From Eubacterium sp. CAG:252 (GTDB lineage: Bacteria > Bacillota > Clostridia > Lachnospirales > Lachnospiraceae), in NCBI GenBank assembly GCA_000436535.1, contig FR886325.1:1-21319 (forward strand): a DNA stretch of 21,319 bases, written 5' to 3'. This document shows, piece by piece, positions 1 through 7,551 of this stretch. The notes below the pieces were generated by a model that saw nothing but the letters and a program-made list of their open reading frames with translations, was not told the origin of the DNA and did no database searches. Each line of letters starts with the position of its first letter. Position 1 is the stretch's first letter. A program made the translations under genes and the position numbers.

Positions 1-6
1 GACGCA

Positions 7-42
7 TGAAAAAACTTTCGTTTTTTCACACGCCCTTTTTTT
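7..42 (+). terminator. Hairpin with T-run at window edge, probable terminator of an upstream gene
   Basis: Seen: a perfect 9-bp stem at 7-15 (TGAAAAAAC) and 20-28 (GTTTTTTCA) with a 4-nt loop, then CACACGCCC and a run of seven T at 36-42. The T-run is separated from the stem by seven bases, so it is not a textbook terminator. The upstream gene is outside the window. The string TTTTTCACACGC (22-33) recurs in the hairpin segment at the start of the ThiE gene (12438-12449), so this may instead be the edge of a related repeat. Confidence 0.4.
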
Positions 43-69
43 CCACATATACGAAAGTTGTGTTATAAT
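40..69 (+). promoter_or_regulatory. Promoter of the first ABC exporter
   Basis: Seen: a perfect extended -10 (TGTTATAAT, hexamer 64-69) with a weak -35 (TTTCCA, 40-45) at 18-bp spacing. The inferred transcription start near 76 leaves a leader of about 27 nt containing the AAAGAGGAT ribosome binding site (86-94). Confidence 0.55.
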
Positions 70-102
70 GAACAGAGTTTTAAAGAAAGAGGATATAAAC
101 TA

Positions 103-1836
103 ATGAAGGAAAATCTGAAAAAATTAGCCAGATATTATAAACCATATCTTGGTACATTTATATTAGATATGATACTTGCCATGATGTCGGCAGCGGTGGC
201 ACTTGTAATTCCGCTGGTAGTAAGATTTATAACATCTAAAGTGGCATATATGTCAGCAGATGAAGCATTAAAGAATATTACTATTATAGTTATAGTACTT
301 TTCATTCTTGTACTTATCCAGTGGGGATGTAATTATTATATATCTAATTATGGACATGTCATGGGTGCTAAGATTGAATATGATATGAGAGCGGAGATAT
401 TTAATCATTACCAGAAGCTTTCGTATTCGTTTTATGATGATCAGAAGGTAGGACAGCTGCTTTCAAGAATAACATCGGATTTGTTTGATATAACAGAGCT
501 TTTACATCATGGTCCAGAGAATATTACTATATCACTTATAAAGATAGTTGGAGCACTATGTATTTTAAGCTCTATAGATTTAAGGCTTACGCTTGCAGCT
601 TTTATACTTGTTCCGGTTATGCTTGTGTTTGCATATTTCCTTAACAAGAGAATGAAGACGGCATTTAAAAGAAACAGAATTCGTATAGGGGAGATAAATG
701 CGCAGATAGAAGATAATCTTTCCGGTATAAGGGTTGTAAAGTCTTTTGCCAATGAGGATATAGAGTGTGAAAAGTTTAAAAAGGGAAATGATGCCTTCCT
801 TGAGGCAAAGAGAAACAGCTATCATTATATGGGAACATACAATGCCGGTCTTACAGCATTTACAACTATGATTAATATTATAGTCATAGCAGTTGGCGGT
901 GCAGGTATAACAAAGGGCTGGGTCAATCTGACTGATTTTGTTACATTTTTATTGTATATCAATATATTTACAGAGCCAGTTAAAGTACTTATCGACTTTA
1001 CAGAGCAGTTCCAGAACGGATATTCCGGATATGAAAGATTTCTTGAGATATTGTCGGTTGAACCAGAGATTAAGGAAAAGCCAGATGCGAAAGAACTTAA
1101 GGATGTTAAGGGAGAGATAACATTTGACAATGTATCGTTTAAGTATAAGGATGGCAGTGATGAGGTGCTGTCAGGTATTAATCTTAACGTAAGACCAGGC
1201 GAATATGTCGCACTTGTTGGTCCATCCGGAGTGGGAAAGACAACATTATGTTCTCTTATACCAAGGTTTTATGAGGCAACTGGTGGAAGTATAAGAATAG
1301 ATGGTACTGATATAAAGGACGTTACATTAAAAAGCTTAAGAGACCATATAGGTGTTGTACAGCAGGATGTCTATCTGTTTATGGGAAGCATAAAAGAAAA
1401 TATAAGATATGGAAGACCAGATGCGACAGATGAAGAAGTTATAGCTGCTGCTAAGCTTGCCAATGCGCATGAGTTCATAGAGTCATTTGAAAATGGATAT
1501 GATACGGATATTGGACAAAGAGGTGTTAAGCTTTCCGGTGGACAGAAGCAGAGACTTTCTATTGCAAGGGTATTTCTTAAGAATCCACCTATACTTATAT
1601 TTGATGAGGCCACCTCAGCACTTGATAATGAAAGTGAGCAGATAGTCCAGGAATCTTTAGAGAAGCTTGCTAAAAACAGGACTACACTAGTCATAGCACA
1701 CAGGCTTACAACTATAGAGAACGCTGAAGAGATACTTATGCTTACAGAAGAAGGCATTAAGGAACGTGGTACTCATAAGGAGCTTATGAAGCTTGATGGT
1801 GAATATGCACATATGGTAAAGATTCATCAGAAATAA
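103..1836 (+). CDS. ABC exporter, transmembrane domain fused to ATPase (homodimer type)
   Basis: A full-length type IV ABC exporter half-transporter of 577 aa. Residues 1-320 are a six-helix transmembrane domain; residues about 345-577 are the nucleotide-binding domain. Visible motifs are all canonical: Walker A GPSGVGKTT (from residue 373), signature LSGGQ (477-481), Walker B ending in D501 with catalytic E502 (IFDEATSALD), and switch H533 (IAHRL). With every catalytic residue present and no partner gene beside it, it most likely works as a homodimer exporting a drug, lipid or peptide; the substrate cannot be read from sequence. The frame is open from a TTG at 58, but the ATG at 103 is chosen because AAAGAGGAT sits about 9 nt upstream and the encoded protein then begins MKENLKKLARYY, as usual for the family. 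It is monocistronic, between its own promoter and a terminator at 1870-1911. Confidence 0.9.
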   Translation: MKENLKKLARYYKPYLGTFILDMILAMMSAAVALVIPLVVRFITSKVAYMSADEALKNITIIVIVLFILVLIQWGCNYYISNYGHVMGAKIEYDMRAEIFNHYQKLSYSFYDDQKVGQLLSRITSDLFDITELLHHGPENITISLIKIVGALCILSSIDLRLTLAAFILVPVMLVFAYFLNKRMKTAFKRNRIRIGEINAQIEDNLSGIRVVKSFANEDIECEKFKKGNDAFLEAKRNSYHYMGTYNAGLTAFTTMINIIVIAVGGAGITKGWVNLTDFVTFLLYINIFTEPVKVLIDFTEQFQNGYSGYERFLEILSVEPEIKEKPDAKELKDVKGEITFDNVSFKYKDGSDEVLSGINLNVRPGEYVALVGPSGVGKTTLCSLIPRFYEATGGSIRIDGTDIKDVTLKSLRDHIGVVQQDVYLFMGSIKENIRYGRPDATDEEVIAAAKLANAHEFIESFENGYDTDIGQRGVKLSGGQKQRLSIARVFLKNPPILIFDEATSALDNESEQIVQESLEKLAKNRTTLVIAHRLTTIENAEEILMLTEEGIKERGTHKELMKLDGEYAHMVKIHQK

Positions 1837-1869
1837 TCATGTTCATATAAAAAAACAATAATTTAATGG

Positions 1870-1920
1870 AAAAGTGTGCTTTGTTATAGTATAGTAATAA
1901 AGTACACTTTTATTATTATA
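1870..1920 (+). terminator. Long hairpin terminator after the first ABC exporter
   Basis: Seen: 17-nt arms at 1870-1886 and 1895-1911 pair along their full length in RNA with two G-U wobbles, around an 8-nt loop, beginning AAAAGTGT and ending ACACTTTT, followed by TATTATTATA. The A-tract/T-tract symmetry makes it potentially bidirectional. It isolates the ABC gene from the Nudix gene that follows. Confidence 0.75.
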
Positions 1921-1959
1921 GAATAGAGATATATTAGCTTGAGAATGGAGATTATTATC

Positions 1960-2463
1960 ATGGAAATGTGGGATATATATGATGCTGATAAGAAAAAGAC
2001 AGGCAGACTCATGAAAAGAAATGACTGGTGCTTAAAGGATGGTGAATATCATCTTACGGTACTTGGTGTTATTAAAAGACCTGATGGAAAGTTCCTTATA
2101 ACACAGAGAGTTATGACTAAGGCATGGGCACCAGGCTGGTGGGAAGTATCAGGCGGTGCAGCACAGGCAGGTGAGGAGTCATTTGATGCTGTAAAGCGTG
2201 AAGTGTATGAGGAAACCGGCATTGATGTATCAGATGCAGATGGAGGTTATGTATTTACATATAAAAGAGAAAATCCTGGCGAAGGAGATAACTACTTCGT
2301 GGATGTATACAGATTTATAAAGGATGTCAGCGATGAGGATGTACATATACAGACAGAAGAGGCTCTTGGCTACAGATTTGTGACTAAAGAAGAGATTGAA
2401 AATATTGCTGCAAAGGGAGAATTTCTTCACTATGACAGTATAAAGCAGGTATTTGAAGATTAA
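1960..2463 (+). CDS. Nudix hydrolase
   Basis: A 167-aa Nudix pyrophosphohydrolase. The Nudix box G-x5-E-x7-REVYEETGI is complete, running from G66 to I88, with the metal-binding REVYEE core intact. The opening MEMWDIYDADKKKTGR is typical of the IPP-isomerase-like/YfcD branch of Nudix proteins, so the substrate may be a nucleoside diphosphate derivative or similar; it cannot be assigned more closely. Possible starts are TTG 1939, ATG 1945, ATG 1960 and ATG 1966. ATG 1960 is chosen because GGAG lies about 10 nt upstream and it starts at the conserved MEMWD. The GGDEF gene begins 74 nt downstream with no terminator between, so the two are probably co-transcribed. It is a paralogue of the Nudix half of the protein at 9321-10208 (shared MWD-YDA opening and identical EVYEETGI/ELYEETGI-type box). 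Confidence 0.88.
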   Translation: MEMWDIYDADKKKTGRLMKRNDWCLKDGEYHLTVLGVIKRPDGKFLITQRVMTKAWAPGWWEVSGGAAQAGEESFDAVKREVYEETGIDVSDADGGYVFTYKRENPGEGDNYFVDVYRFIKDVSDEDVHIQTEEALGYRFVTKEEIENIAAKGEFLHYDSIKQVFED

Positions 2464-2537
2464 TGTAACGGGGTAAAATGAGATATTTTGGCATATATTA
2501 TTAGTCATGTCAGAAGGTTATTTATGGAGATGTAAGT

Positions 2538-3674
2538 ATGAATTATAATGACATAGAGGGGAAGGAAAAGTATGTAGTGTCTGCGTATGAGGCAGATGCT
2601 AACAGATATTCTATTAAGTGCCAGTTTCTTACTATGATATTTCCGTTCATAACGTGGGTGCTTAACTGTGCTGGTATATTTACAGTTGAGGGAAAGCTTA
2701 TGTTTATGAGCCTTTTGTTATCATTTGTAGTAACAGTACTTAATGTGGTTGTATGTTCTGTGCTTGGCATGGAGAATAAGATTACAAAGTATTGTGCCAT
2801 GGCTGGAATTGTTATTGCTATATTTATACAGGCTTCGCTGCTTACTTATCATATGTATCTGCTTATTGTTCTGCCGGTAATATATTCTCTGCAGTATGGC
2901 CAGAGGAAGATGGTATATTATACATATATACTTAGTATAATAGGTTTTGCGATATCTGTGTATGTCGGCTATTATGATGGTCTGTGTGATGCGAATATGG
3001 TAGTTCTTACAAGAGGCACGATAGATGAATATGTTGATATAACAGGAACTATGTTTAAGGCGGCTCCTGCGAACAGTAATCCGGCATGGACACTTTTTAT
3101 ATATTTTATAATTCCAAGATGCATGCTTTTACTTGCTGTATTGCTTATGGTTATACATATATCAGACACGATTGCAAGCAAAGCCGTCAATGAAGAATAT
3201 CTTAAGCATCTTTCAGAAACAGATGATATGACTAAGGTATATAACAGGAATAAGTATCTTGATATGATAAGGGATTATTATCCACATGTACCGGAGGTTT
3301 CAGTTATATTCTGGGATGTCAACGGGCTTAAGCAGACGAATGACAAGATTGGACATGAGAGTGGGGATATTCTTATAAAAGAGATAGCCGCCGCTATAGC
3401 AGGTGCAGTCGCAGAGGAAGGTATGGTATACAGAATAGGCGGAGATGAGTTTGTTGCGATACTTGAAAGTACAGATGATGATAAGGTGGAGAGTATCATA
3501 GATAAGTATAACAGTATTGTTGACGATAAGAATAAGAACCGTCTTGATGGTATCAATATATCTGCTTCCGTAGGTATGGCATTTGGTGAGGGGCACTATA
3601 TTGAAGATATAGTAAAAAGAGCTGATACCAATATGTACCGTCAGAAGAAAAAATATAAGAACGCAAGATTATAG
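2538..3674 (+). CDS. Membrane-bound GGDEF protein, probable diguanylate cyclase
   Basis: A 378-aa protein. Residues about 25-213 hold roughly six hydrophobic segments, with a polar loop of about 38 residues (147-184) before the last helix that could be an extracytoplasmic sensor. Residues about 226-378 are a GGDEF domain with the intact motif RIGGDEF (GGDEF at 301-305) and the expected SASVG and ADTNMY tail, so it should condense two GTP into cyclic di-GMP. The position of the allosteric RxxD I-site, just before the GGDEF loop, reads AEEG, so product inhibition through that site is probably absent. The ATG at 2538 has GGAG about 8 nt upstream. It follows the Nudix gene in the same direction and ends before the terminator at 3718-3760. 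The ligand of the sensor part is unknown. Confidence 0.9.
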   Translation: MNYNDIEGKEKYVVSAYEADANRYSIKCQFLTMIFPFITWVLNCAGIFTVEGKLMFMSLLLSFVVTVLNVVVCSVLGMENKITKYCAMAGIVIAIFIQASLLTYHMYLLIVLPVIYSLQYGQRKMVYYTYILSIIGFAISVYVGYYDGLCDANMVVLTRGTIDEYVDITGTMFKAAPANSNPAWTLFIYFIIPRCMLLLAVLLMVIHISDTIASKAVNEEYLKHLSETDDMTKVYNRNKYLDMIRDYYPHVPEVSVIFWDVNGLKQTNDKIGHESGDILIKEIAAAIAGAVAEEGMVYRIGGDEFVAILESTDDDKVESIIDKYNSIVDDKNKNRLDGINISASVGMAFGEGHYIEDIVKRADTNMYRQKKKYKNARL

Positions 3675-3717
3675 TGTATAAGCTGACATAAGAATAGAAT
3701 AATTATTTGCAATAACT

Positions 3718-3760
3718 AAAAGCACTGATGGAAAGAAGAGTCTTCCCGTTGGTGCTTTTT
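3718..3760 (+). terminator. Terminator after the GGDEF gene
   Basis: Seen: AAAAGCAC (3718-3725) pairs with GTGCTTTT (3752-3759), the inner part GGAAAG/CTTCC adds an imperfect stem, and the hairpin ends in a T-run. It closes the Nudix-GGDEF unit. Confidence 0.75.
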
Positions 3761-3779
3761 AATTATGTGCAAATATGAA

Positions 3780-3808
3780 TTGTAAAAATATAATTTTTGT
3801 GATATACT
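3780..3808 (+). promoter_or_regulatory. Promoter of the heterodimeric ABC exporter operon
   Basis: Seen: TTGTAA (3780-3785) and TATACT (3803-3808) with 17-bp spacing. The inferred transcript has a leader of about 93 nt before the ATG at 3908. Confidence 0.6.
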
Positions 3809-3854
3809 ACATGTAAGCTTTTGGGGACTTGCATGGCATAGCATAGAGGTTATA

Positions 3855-3870
3855 TATGTTACAAAACATA
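3855..3870 (+). promoter_or_regulatory. Inverted repeat in the ABC operon leader, possible operator
   Basis: Seen: TATGTT (3855-3860), ACAA, AACATA (3865-3870), a perfect 6-bp inverted repeat about 40 nt downstream of the inferred transcription start. It could bind a MarR-type repressor, which often controls such exporters, or be chance in AT-rich DNA. No regulator gene is adjacent. Confidence 0.25.
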
Positions 3871-3907
3871 ATGAATAAATAGAAAATATGAACAGGAGAA
3901 CACATTT

Positions 3908-5632
3908 ATGGTTAAATATCTTAAAAAATACTGGCTGTGGACAATTCTTGCCCCTCTTTTTATGATTGGCGAGGTGAGTATGGACCTTATACAGCCAGAG
4001 CTTATGAGCCGTATAATAGATGACGGAGTGTTAGGAATTAATAACGGTGGGGTGGGAAGCCTTGATATAGTGCTTGGCTTCGGACTTAAGATGGTATTAT
4101 TTGTAGCCATAGGCGGTCTGTGCGGAGTTATGTCGGGCGTATTTGCGAACCTTTCGGCACAGCAGTTTGGTAATGATATAAGAAAAGATGCATTTAAGAG
4201 GATAATGTCATTTTCCTTTGAACAGACGGACAGATTTTCGACAGGTTCACTTATAACAAGGGTTACTAACGATATAACACAGCTTCAGAATTTTGTTATG
4301 CAGTGTATGAGGGGCTTTGTCAGGACGAGTATGCTTTTTATAGGCGGAATTGTATGCATGATAGGTCTTAATATGCAGTTCGGTGTGGTTACAGCCTGTG
4401 CGCTCCCCTTTATAGCCCTGTGCGTGGTGTACTTTATAGCAAAGTCTAATCCCAAGTTTACAGTGCTGCAGAAAAAGCTTGATAAGCTTAACAATGTTAT
4501 GCAGGAAAATGTGTCTGGTTCAAGAGTTGTAAAGGCATATGTAAGGGAAGATTATGAAACAGAAAGATTTAACAGGGCAAATGATGAGCTTGTCAATACA
4601 CAGCTTGATGTACTGCTGCTTCTGTCTTATATGACACCTATTATGAATATTATACTTAATCTGTCGGTTGTGGCAGTTATAAAGGTTGGCGGGATACAGG
4701 TAGCCGCAGGAAGTGCAACACCGGGAAATGTAATGGCAGCTATTACATATTGTTCACAGGTGCTTAATGCTGTTATGCGTATGACGATGATATTCCAGAC
4801 AGCATCAAGAGGTGTGGCATCCGGAAAGAGAGTTATGGAGGTGCTTAATTGTGACCCTGCCATAAAGGATGGAGGCTTTGAGGGCGATACAGAGGTGTAT
4901 GGCAAGGTTGAATTCAGAAATGTATCATTTGCATATCCGGGTACTAATGGGGCCAATGTTATAGAAGACTTTAATCTTGTCATAAACAAAGGTGAAACTA
5001 TCGGAATACTTGGTGCTACAGGCTGCGGAAAGACAAGTCTTGTTAATCTTATTCCAAGATTTTATGATGTGACGGCAGGAAGTGTGCTTGTGGATGATGT
5101 TGATGTAAGGGATTATAAGCTTTCAGTGTTGAGGGATAAAGTATCGGTTGCGTTGCAGAAGTCGGAGGTATTTAATGCGACAATAGCTGATAATATATCG
5201 TGGGGCGCTCCTTATGCTGATATGGAGGAGATAAATAAAGCGGCTGATATAGCACAGGCGACTGAATTCATAAGGAATAAGCCGGATGGTATTAACTCTG
5301 TTGTAAGTCAGGGCGGACACAGCTTGTCAGGCGGACAGAGGCAGAGAGTTGCGATAGGAAGGGCAGTTGTAAAGCACGCGGAAATACTTATATTTGACGA
5401 TGCGACAAGTGCCCTTGACCTTAAGACAGAGGCCATGCTTTATAGCCAGTTGGGAAAAAACAGAAAGGATATAACAAAGATTATAATCGCACAGAGAATT
5501 GCATCAGTTAAGAATGCAGACAGGATAGTGGTTATGGATAATGGAAGACTTGTAGATGTGGGAAGTCACAGCGAGCTTATGAAGACAAGTGTAATATATA
5601 AAGATATATATGATTCACAGTTAAAGAAGTAG
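3908..5632 (+). CDS. ABC exporter half-transporter, degenerate-site subunit
   Basis: A 574-aa half-transporter: transmembrane domain (about 1-315) and ATPase domain (about 335-574). Walker A GATGCGKTS starts at residue 369 and the signature LSGGQ (473-477) is perfect. However, the Walker B sequence IFDDATSALD has Asp498 in place of the catalytic Glu, and the switch His is Gln529 (IAQRI). These are the two replacements typical of the degenerate subunit of heterodimeric exporters such as TM287 of Thermotoga. The next gene carries the complementary changes, so the two are inferred to form one heterodimer with one consensus and one degenerate ATP site. The ATG at 3908 has AGGAG 9 nt upstream. The partner starts 29 nt after this stop, in the same operon. 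The exported substrate is unknown; multidrug or lipid export is likely. Confidence 0.9.
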   Translation: MVKYLKKYWLWTILAPLFMIGEVSMDLIQPELMSRIIDDGVLGINNGGVGSLDIVLGFGLKMVLFVAIGGLCGVMSGVFANLSAQQFGNDIRKDAFKRIMSFSFEQTDRFSTGSLITRVTNDITQLQNFVMQCMRGFVRTSMLFIGGIVCMIGLNMQFGVVTACALPFIALCVVYFIAKSNPKFTVLQKKLDKLNNVMQENVSGSRVVKAYVREDYETERFNRANDELVNTQLDVLLLLSYMTPIMNIILNLSVVAVIKVGGIQVAAGSATPGNVMAAITYCSQVLNAVMRMTMIFQTASRGVASGKRVMEVLNCDPAIKDGGFEGDTEVYGKVEFRNVSFAYPGTNGANVIEDFNLVINKGETIGILGATGCGKTSLVNLIPRFYDVTAGSVLVDDVDVRDYKLSVLRDKVSVALQKSEVFNATIADNISWGAPYADMEEINKAADIAQATEFIRNKPDGINSVVSQGGHSLSGGQRQRVAIGRAVVKHAEILIFDDATSALDLKTEAMLYSQLGKNRKDITKIIIAQRIASVKNADRIVVMDNGRLVDVGSHSELMKTSVIYKDIYDSQLKK

Positions 5633-5661
5633 AATAATAGTGTAAATATGGAGTTGGGCGT

Positions 5662-7485
5662 ATGAAACAGGAAGAAAGCAGACAGGCGCAGATGAATAAT
5701 TACAGGGCTTTTGGAAGAAGACCCGGTAACAGGAATATGACAGTTGAGAAGCCACAGGATGGAAAGAAAACGTTAAAAAGACTGCTAGGATACTTTGTGG
5801 CGGAGAAGAAAATGCTGATTATGCTTATGTTAGCAGTGGTTGTTGTAGTTGTATGTTCAGTATATGCACCACGGCTTCAAAGCAATGCCATAGATGCAAT
5901 AACACAGGGGGAGTGGAAAAGTCTTACTCCTATACTTATAACTATGGTTATAGTATATATCATACATAGTCTGTGTACATTTTTACAGAGTAAGTTAAGT
6001 GCTATATTAAGCCAGAATATAGTTGCCAGGATGAGAAAAGACCTTTTTTCGTGTATAGTTAATCTTCCTATTAAGTATCTTGATATGAACAGCCATGGTG
6101 ATATTATGAGCCGTATGACTAATGATGTCGAAAATATATCAACAACGGTGTCACAGTCAATGAGTTCACTTTTTTCGGGGATACTTACGATTATAGGAAC
6201 GGTTGTAATGATGGTGGCTTTATGTCCGCAGCTTGCAGTATTATCGTGCGTGACAGTTATACTCACAATAGCGGCAACAAAGTTTTTATCGAAGGCTATG
6301 ATGGTATTTTTCAGGAAAAGGCAGGTGTTACTCGGACAGCTTAATGGCAATGTCGAGGAAATGGTGACAGGCTATAAGACAGTTGTTGCGTATAACAGGC
6401 AGCAGGCGGTTGTAAGTGACTTTGACGGCGTGTCTGACGAACTTACCAAGGTTGGTATTATAGCAGAAATTCTTGGCGGTTCTATGGGACCGGTGATGAA
6501 TGTAATCAATAATATAGGTTTCGTTATAATAGCTGCATTTGGAGGTTATTTTGCTATTAACCATATAATATCTATAGGTGTAATATCAGCATTTATAGTG
6601 TATGCGAAGCAGTTTGGAAGACCTATAGACGAACTTGCGCAGATATACGGGCAGATACAGACAGCGATTGCGGGTGCTGAAAGAGTATTTGCAGTTATGG
6701 ATGAGCCACTTGAAGATAAGAGCGGTGATAAGACGATGGATAACTTAAAGGGAGTTATTAAGTTTGAAAATGTAAACTTCTCATATACAGATGATAAGCA
6801 GGTGTTATATGACTTTAATCTTGAGGTAAAAGCAGGGCATAAGGTTGCACTTGTAGGTTCAACGGGAAGTGGAAAAACGACAGTAGTCAACCTTCTTATG
6901 CGTTTCTATGATGTTGACAGCGGACGTATACTTATAGATGACGTTAATATTAAAGATATAGATTGTGATAATCTGAGAAAAAATACAGCGATAGTACTTC
7001 AGGATACAGTGCTTTTTGCAGATAGTGTGAAGAATAATCTTAAGTATTCTAACAGTGAGGCAACTGATGAGCAGATGTATGAAGCAGCACGTATGAGTAA
7101 CTGTGATAATATGATAAGAAAGCTGCCGGATAAGTATGATACTAAGCTTATGTCTGAGGGTGAGAATATATCACAGGGACAAAGACAGCTTCTATCCATA
7201 GCGAGGGCATTTCTTGCGCAGCCTAAGATACTTATATTGGATGAGGCAACATCAAGTGTTGATACAAGAACAGAAAAGCATATACAGGATGCGATGGTTA
7301 AGCTTATGAAGAACAGAACAAGCCTTATAATCGCACACAGGCTCTCAACGATACAGGATGCAGACCTTATAGTTGTTATGGATGAGGGAAGGATAGTGGA
7401 AACGGGCAACCATAGTGAGCTTTTAGAGAAAAAAGGCAGATATTACCAGCTTTATATGACACAGTTTGCAGGAGAAGCAATTTAG
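5662..7485 (+). CDS. ABC exporter half-transporter, consensus-site subunit
   Basis: A 607-aa half-transporter with an N-terminal cytoplasmic extension of about 45 polar residues (rich in Gln, Arg and Asn), a transmembrane domain to about residue 345 and an ATPase domain from about 365. Walker A GSTGSGKTT begins at residue 399, Walker B has D527 and catalytic E528 (ILDEATSSVD), and switch H559 is present (IAHRL). The signature is ISQGQ (503-507): Gln replaces the first Gly of SGGQ. This is the usual degenerate signature in the consensus-Walker subunit (TM288/BmrD-like) and matches the degenerate Walker B and switch of the preceding gene. The ATG at 5662 has GGAG 8 nt upstream. The promoter of the next gene lies in the last codons of this one. 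Confidence 0.9.
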   Translation: MKQEESRQAQMNNYRAFGRRPGNRNMTVEKPQDGKKTLKRLLGYFVAEKKMLIMLMLAVVVVVVCSVYAPRLQSNAIDAITQGEWKSLTPILITMVIVYIIHSLCTFLQSKLSAILSQNIVARMRKDLFSCIVNLPIKYLDMNSHGDIMSRMTNDVENISTTVSQSMSSLFSGILTIIGTVVMMVALCPQLAVLSCVTVILTIAATKFLSKAMMVFFRKRQVLLGQLNGNVEEMVTGYKTVVAYNRQQAVVSDFDGVSDELTKVGIIAEILGGSMGPVMNVINNIGFVIIAAFGGYFAINHIISIGVISAFIVYAKQFGRPIDELAQIYGQIQTAIAGAERVFAVMDEPLEDKSGDKTMDNLKGVIKFENVNFSYTDDKQVLYDFNLEVKAGHKVALVGSTGSGKTTVVNLLMRFYDVDSGRILIDDVNIKDIDCDNLRKNTAIVLQDTVLFADSVKNNLKYSNSEATDEQMYEAARMSNCDNMIRKLPDKYDTKLMSEGENISQGQRQLLSIARAFLAQPKILILDEATSSVDTRTEKHIQDAMVKLMKNRTSLIIAHRLSTIQDADLIVVMDEGRIVETGNHSELLEKKGRYYQLYMTQFAGEAI

Positions 7486-7494
7486 TGCTATAAT
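7466..7494 (+). promoter_or_regulatory. Promoter of cardiolipin synthase, inside the ABC gene 3' end
   Basis: Seen: TTGCAG (7466-7471), 17 bp, then TATAAT (7489-7494) preceded by TGC, an extended -10. The -35 lies in the coding sequence of the preceding ABC gene and the -10 just past its stop. The leader is about 50 nt. Confidence 0.65.
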
Positions 7495-7551
7495 TATATA
7501 TTACAAATCTTTAAATACTAAGTGAGTATTATATAGGAGTGATAACTTAAT

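Noticed and set aside
1881..1908. Promoter TTGTTA-16-TACACT for the first Nudix gene
   Set aside because: Both boxes lie in the terminator hairpin and the spacing is short; too weak to list as a feature, though no better promoter is visible for that gene.
5877..6350. A 157-codon minus-strand frame inside the second ABC half-transporter
   Set aside because: Fully contained in a well-supported gene; low-complexity composition, no ribosome binding site or domain.
7505..7540. Inverted repeat AATACT-AAGTG-AGTATT before cls as an operator
   Set aside because: Only 6 bp per arm in very AT-rich DNA, so chance is likely.
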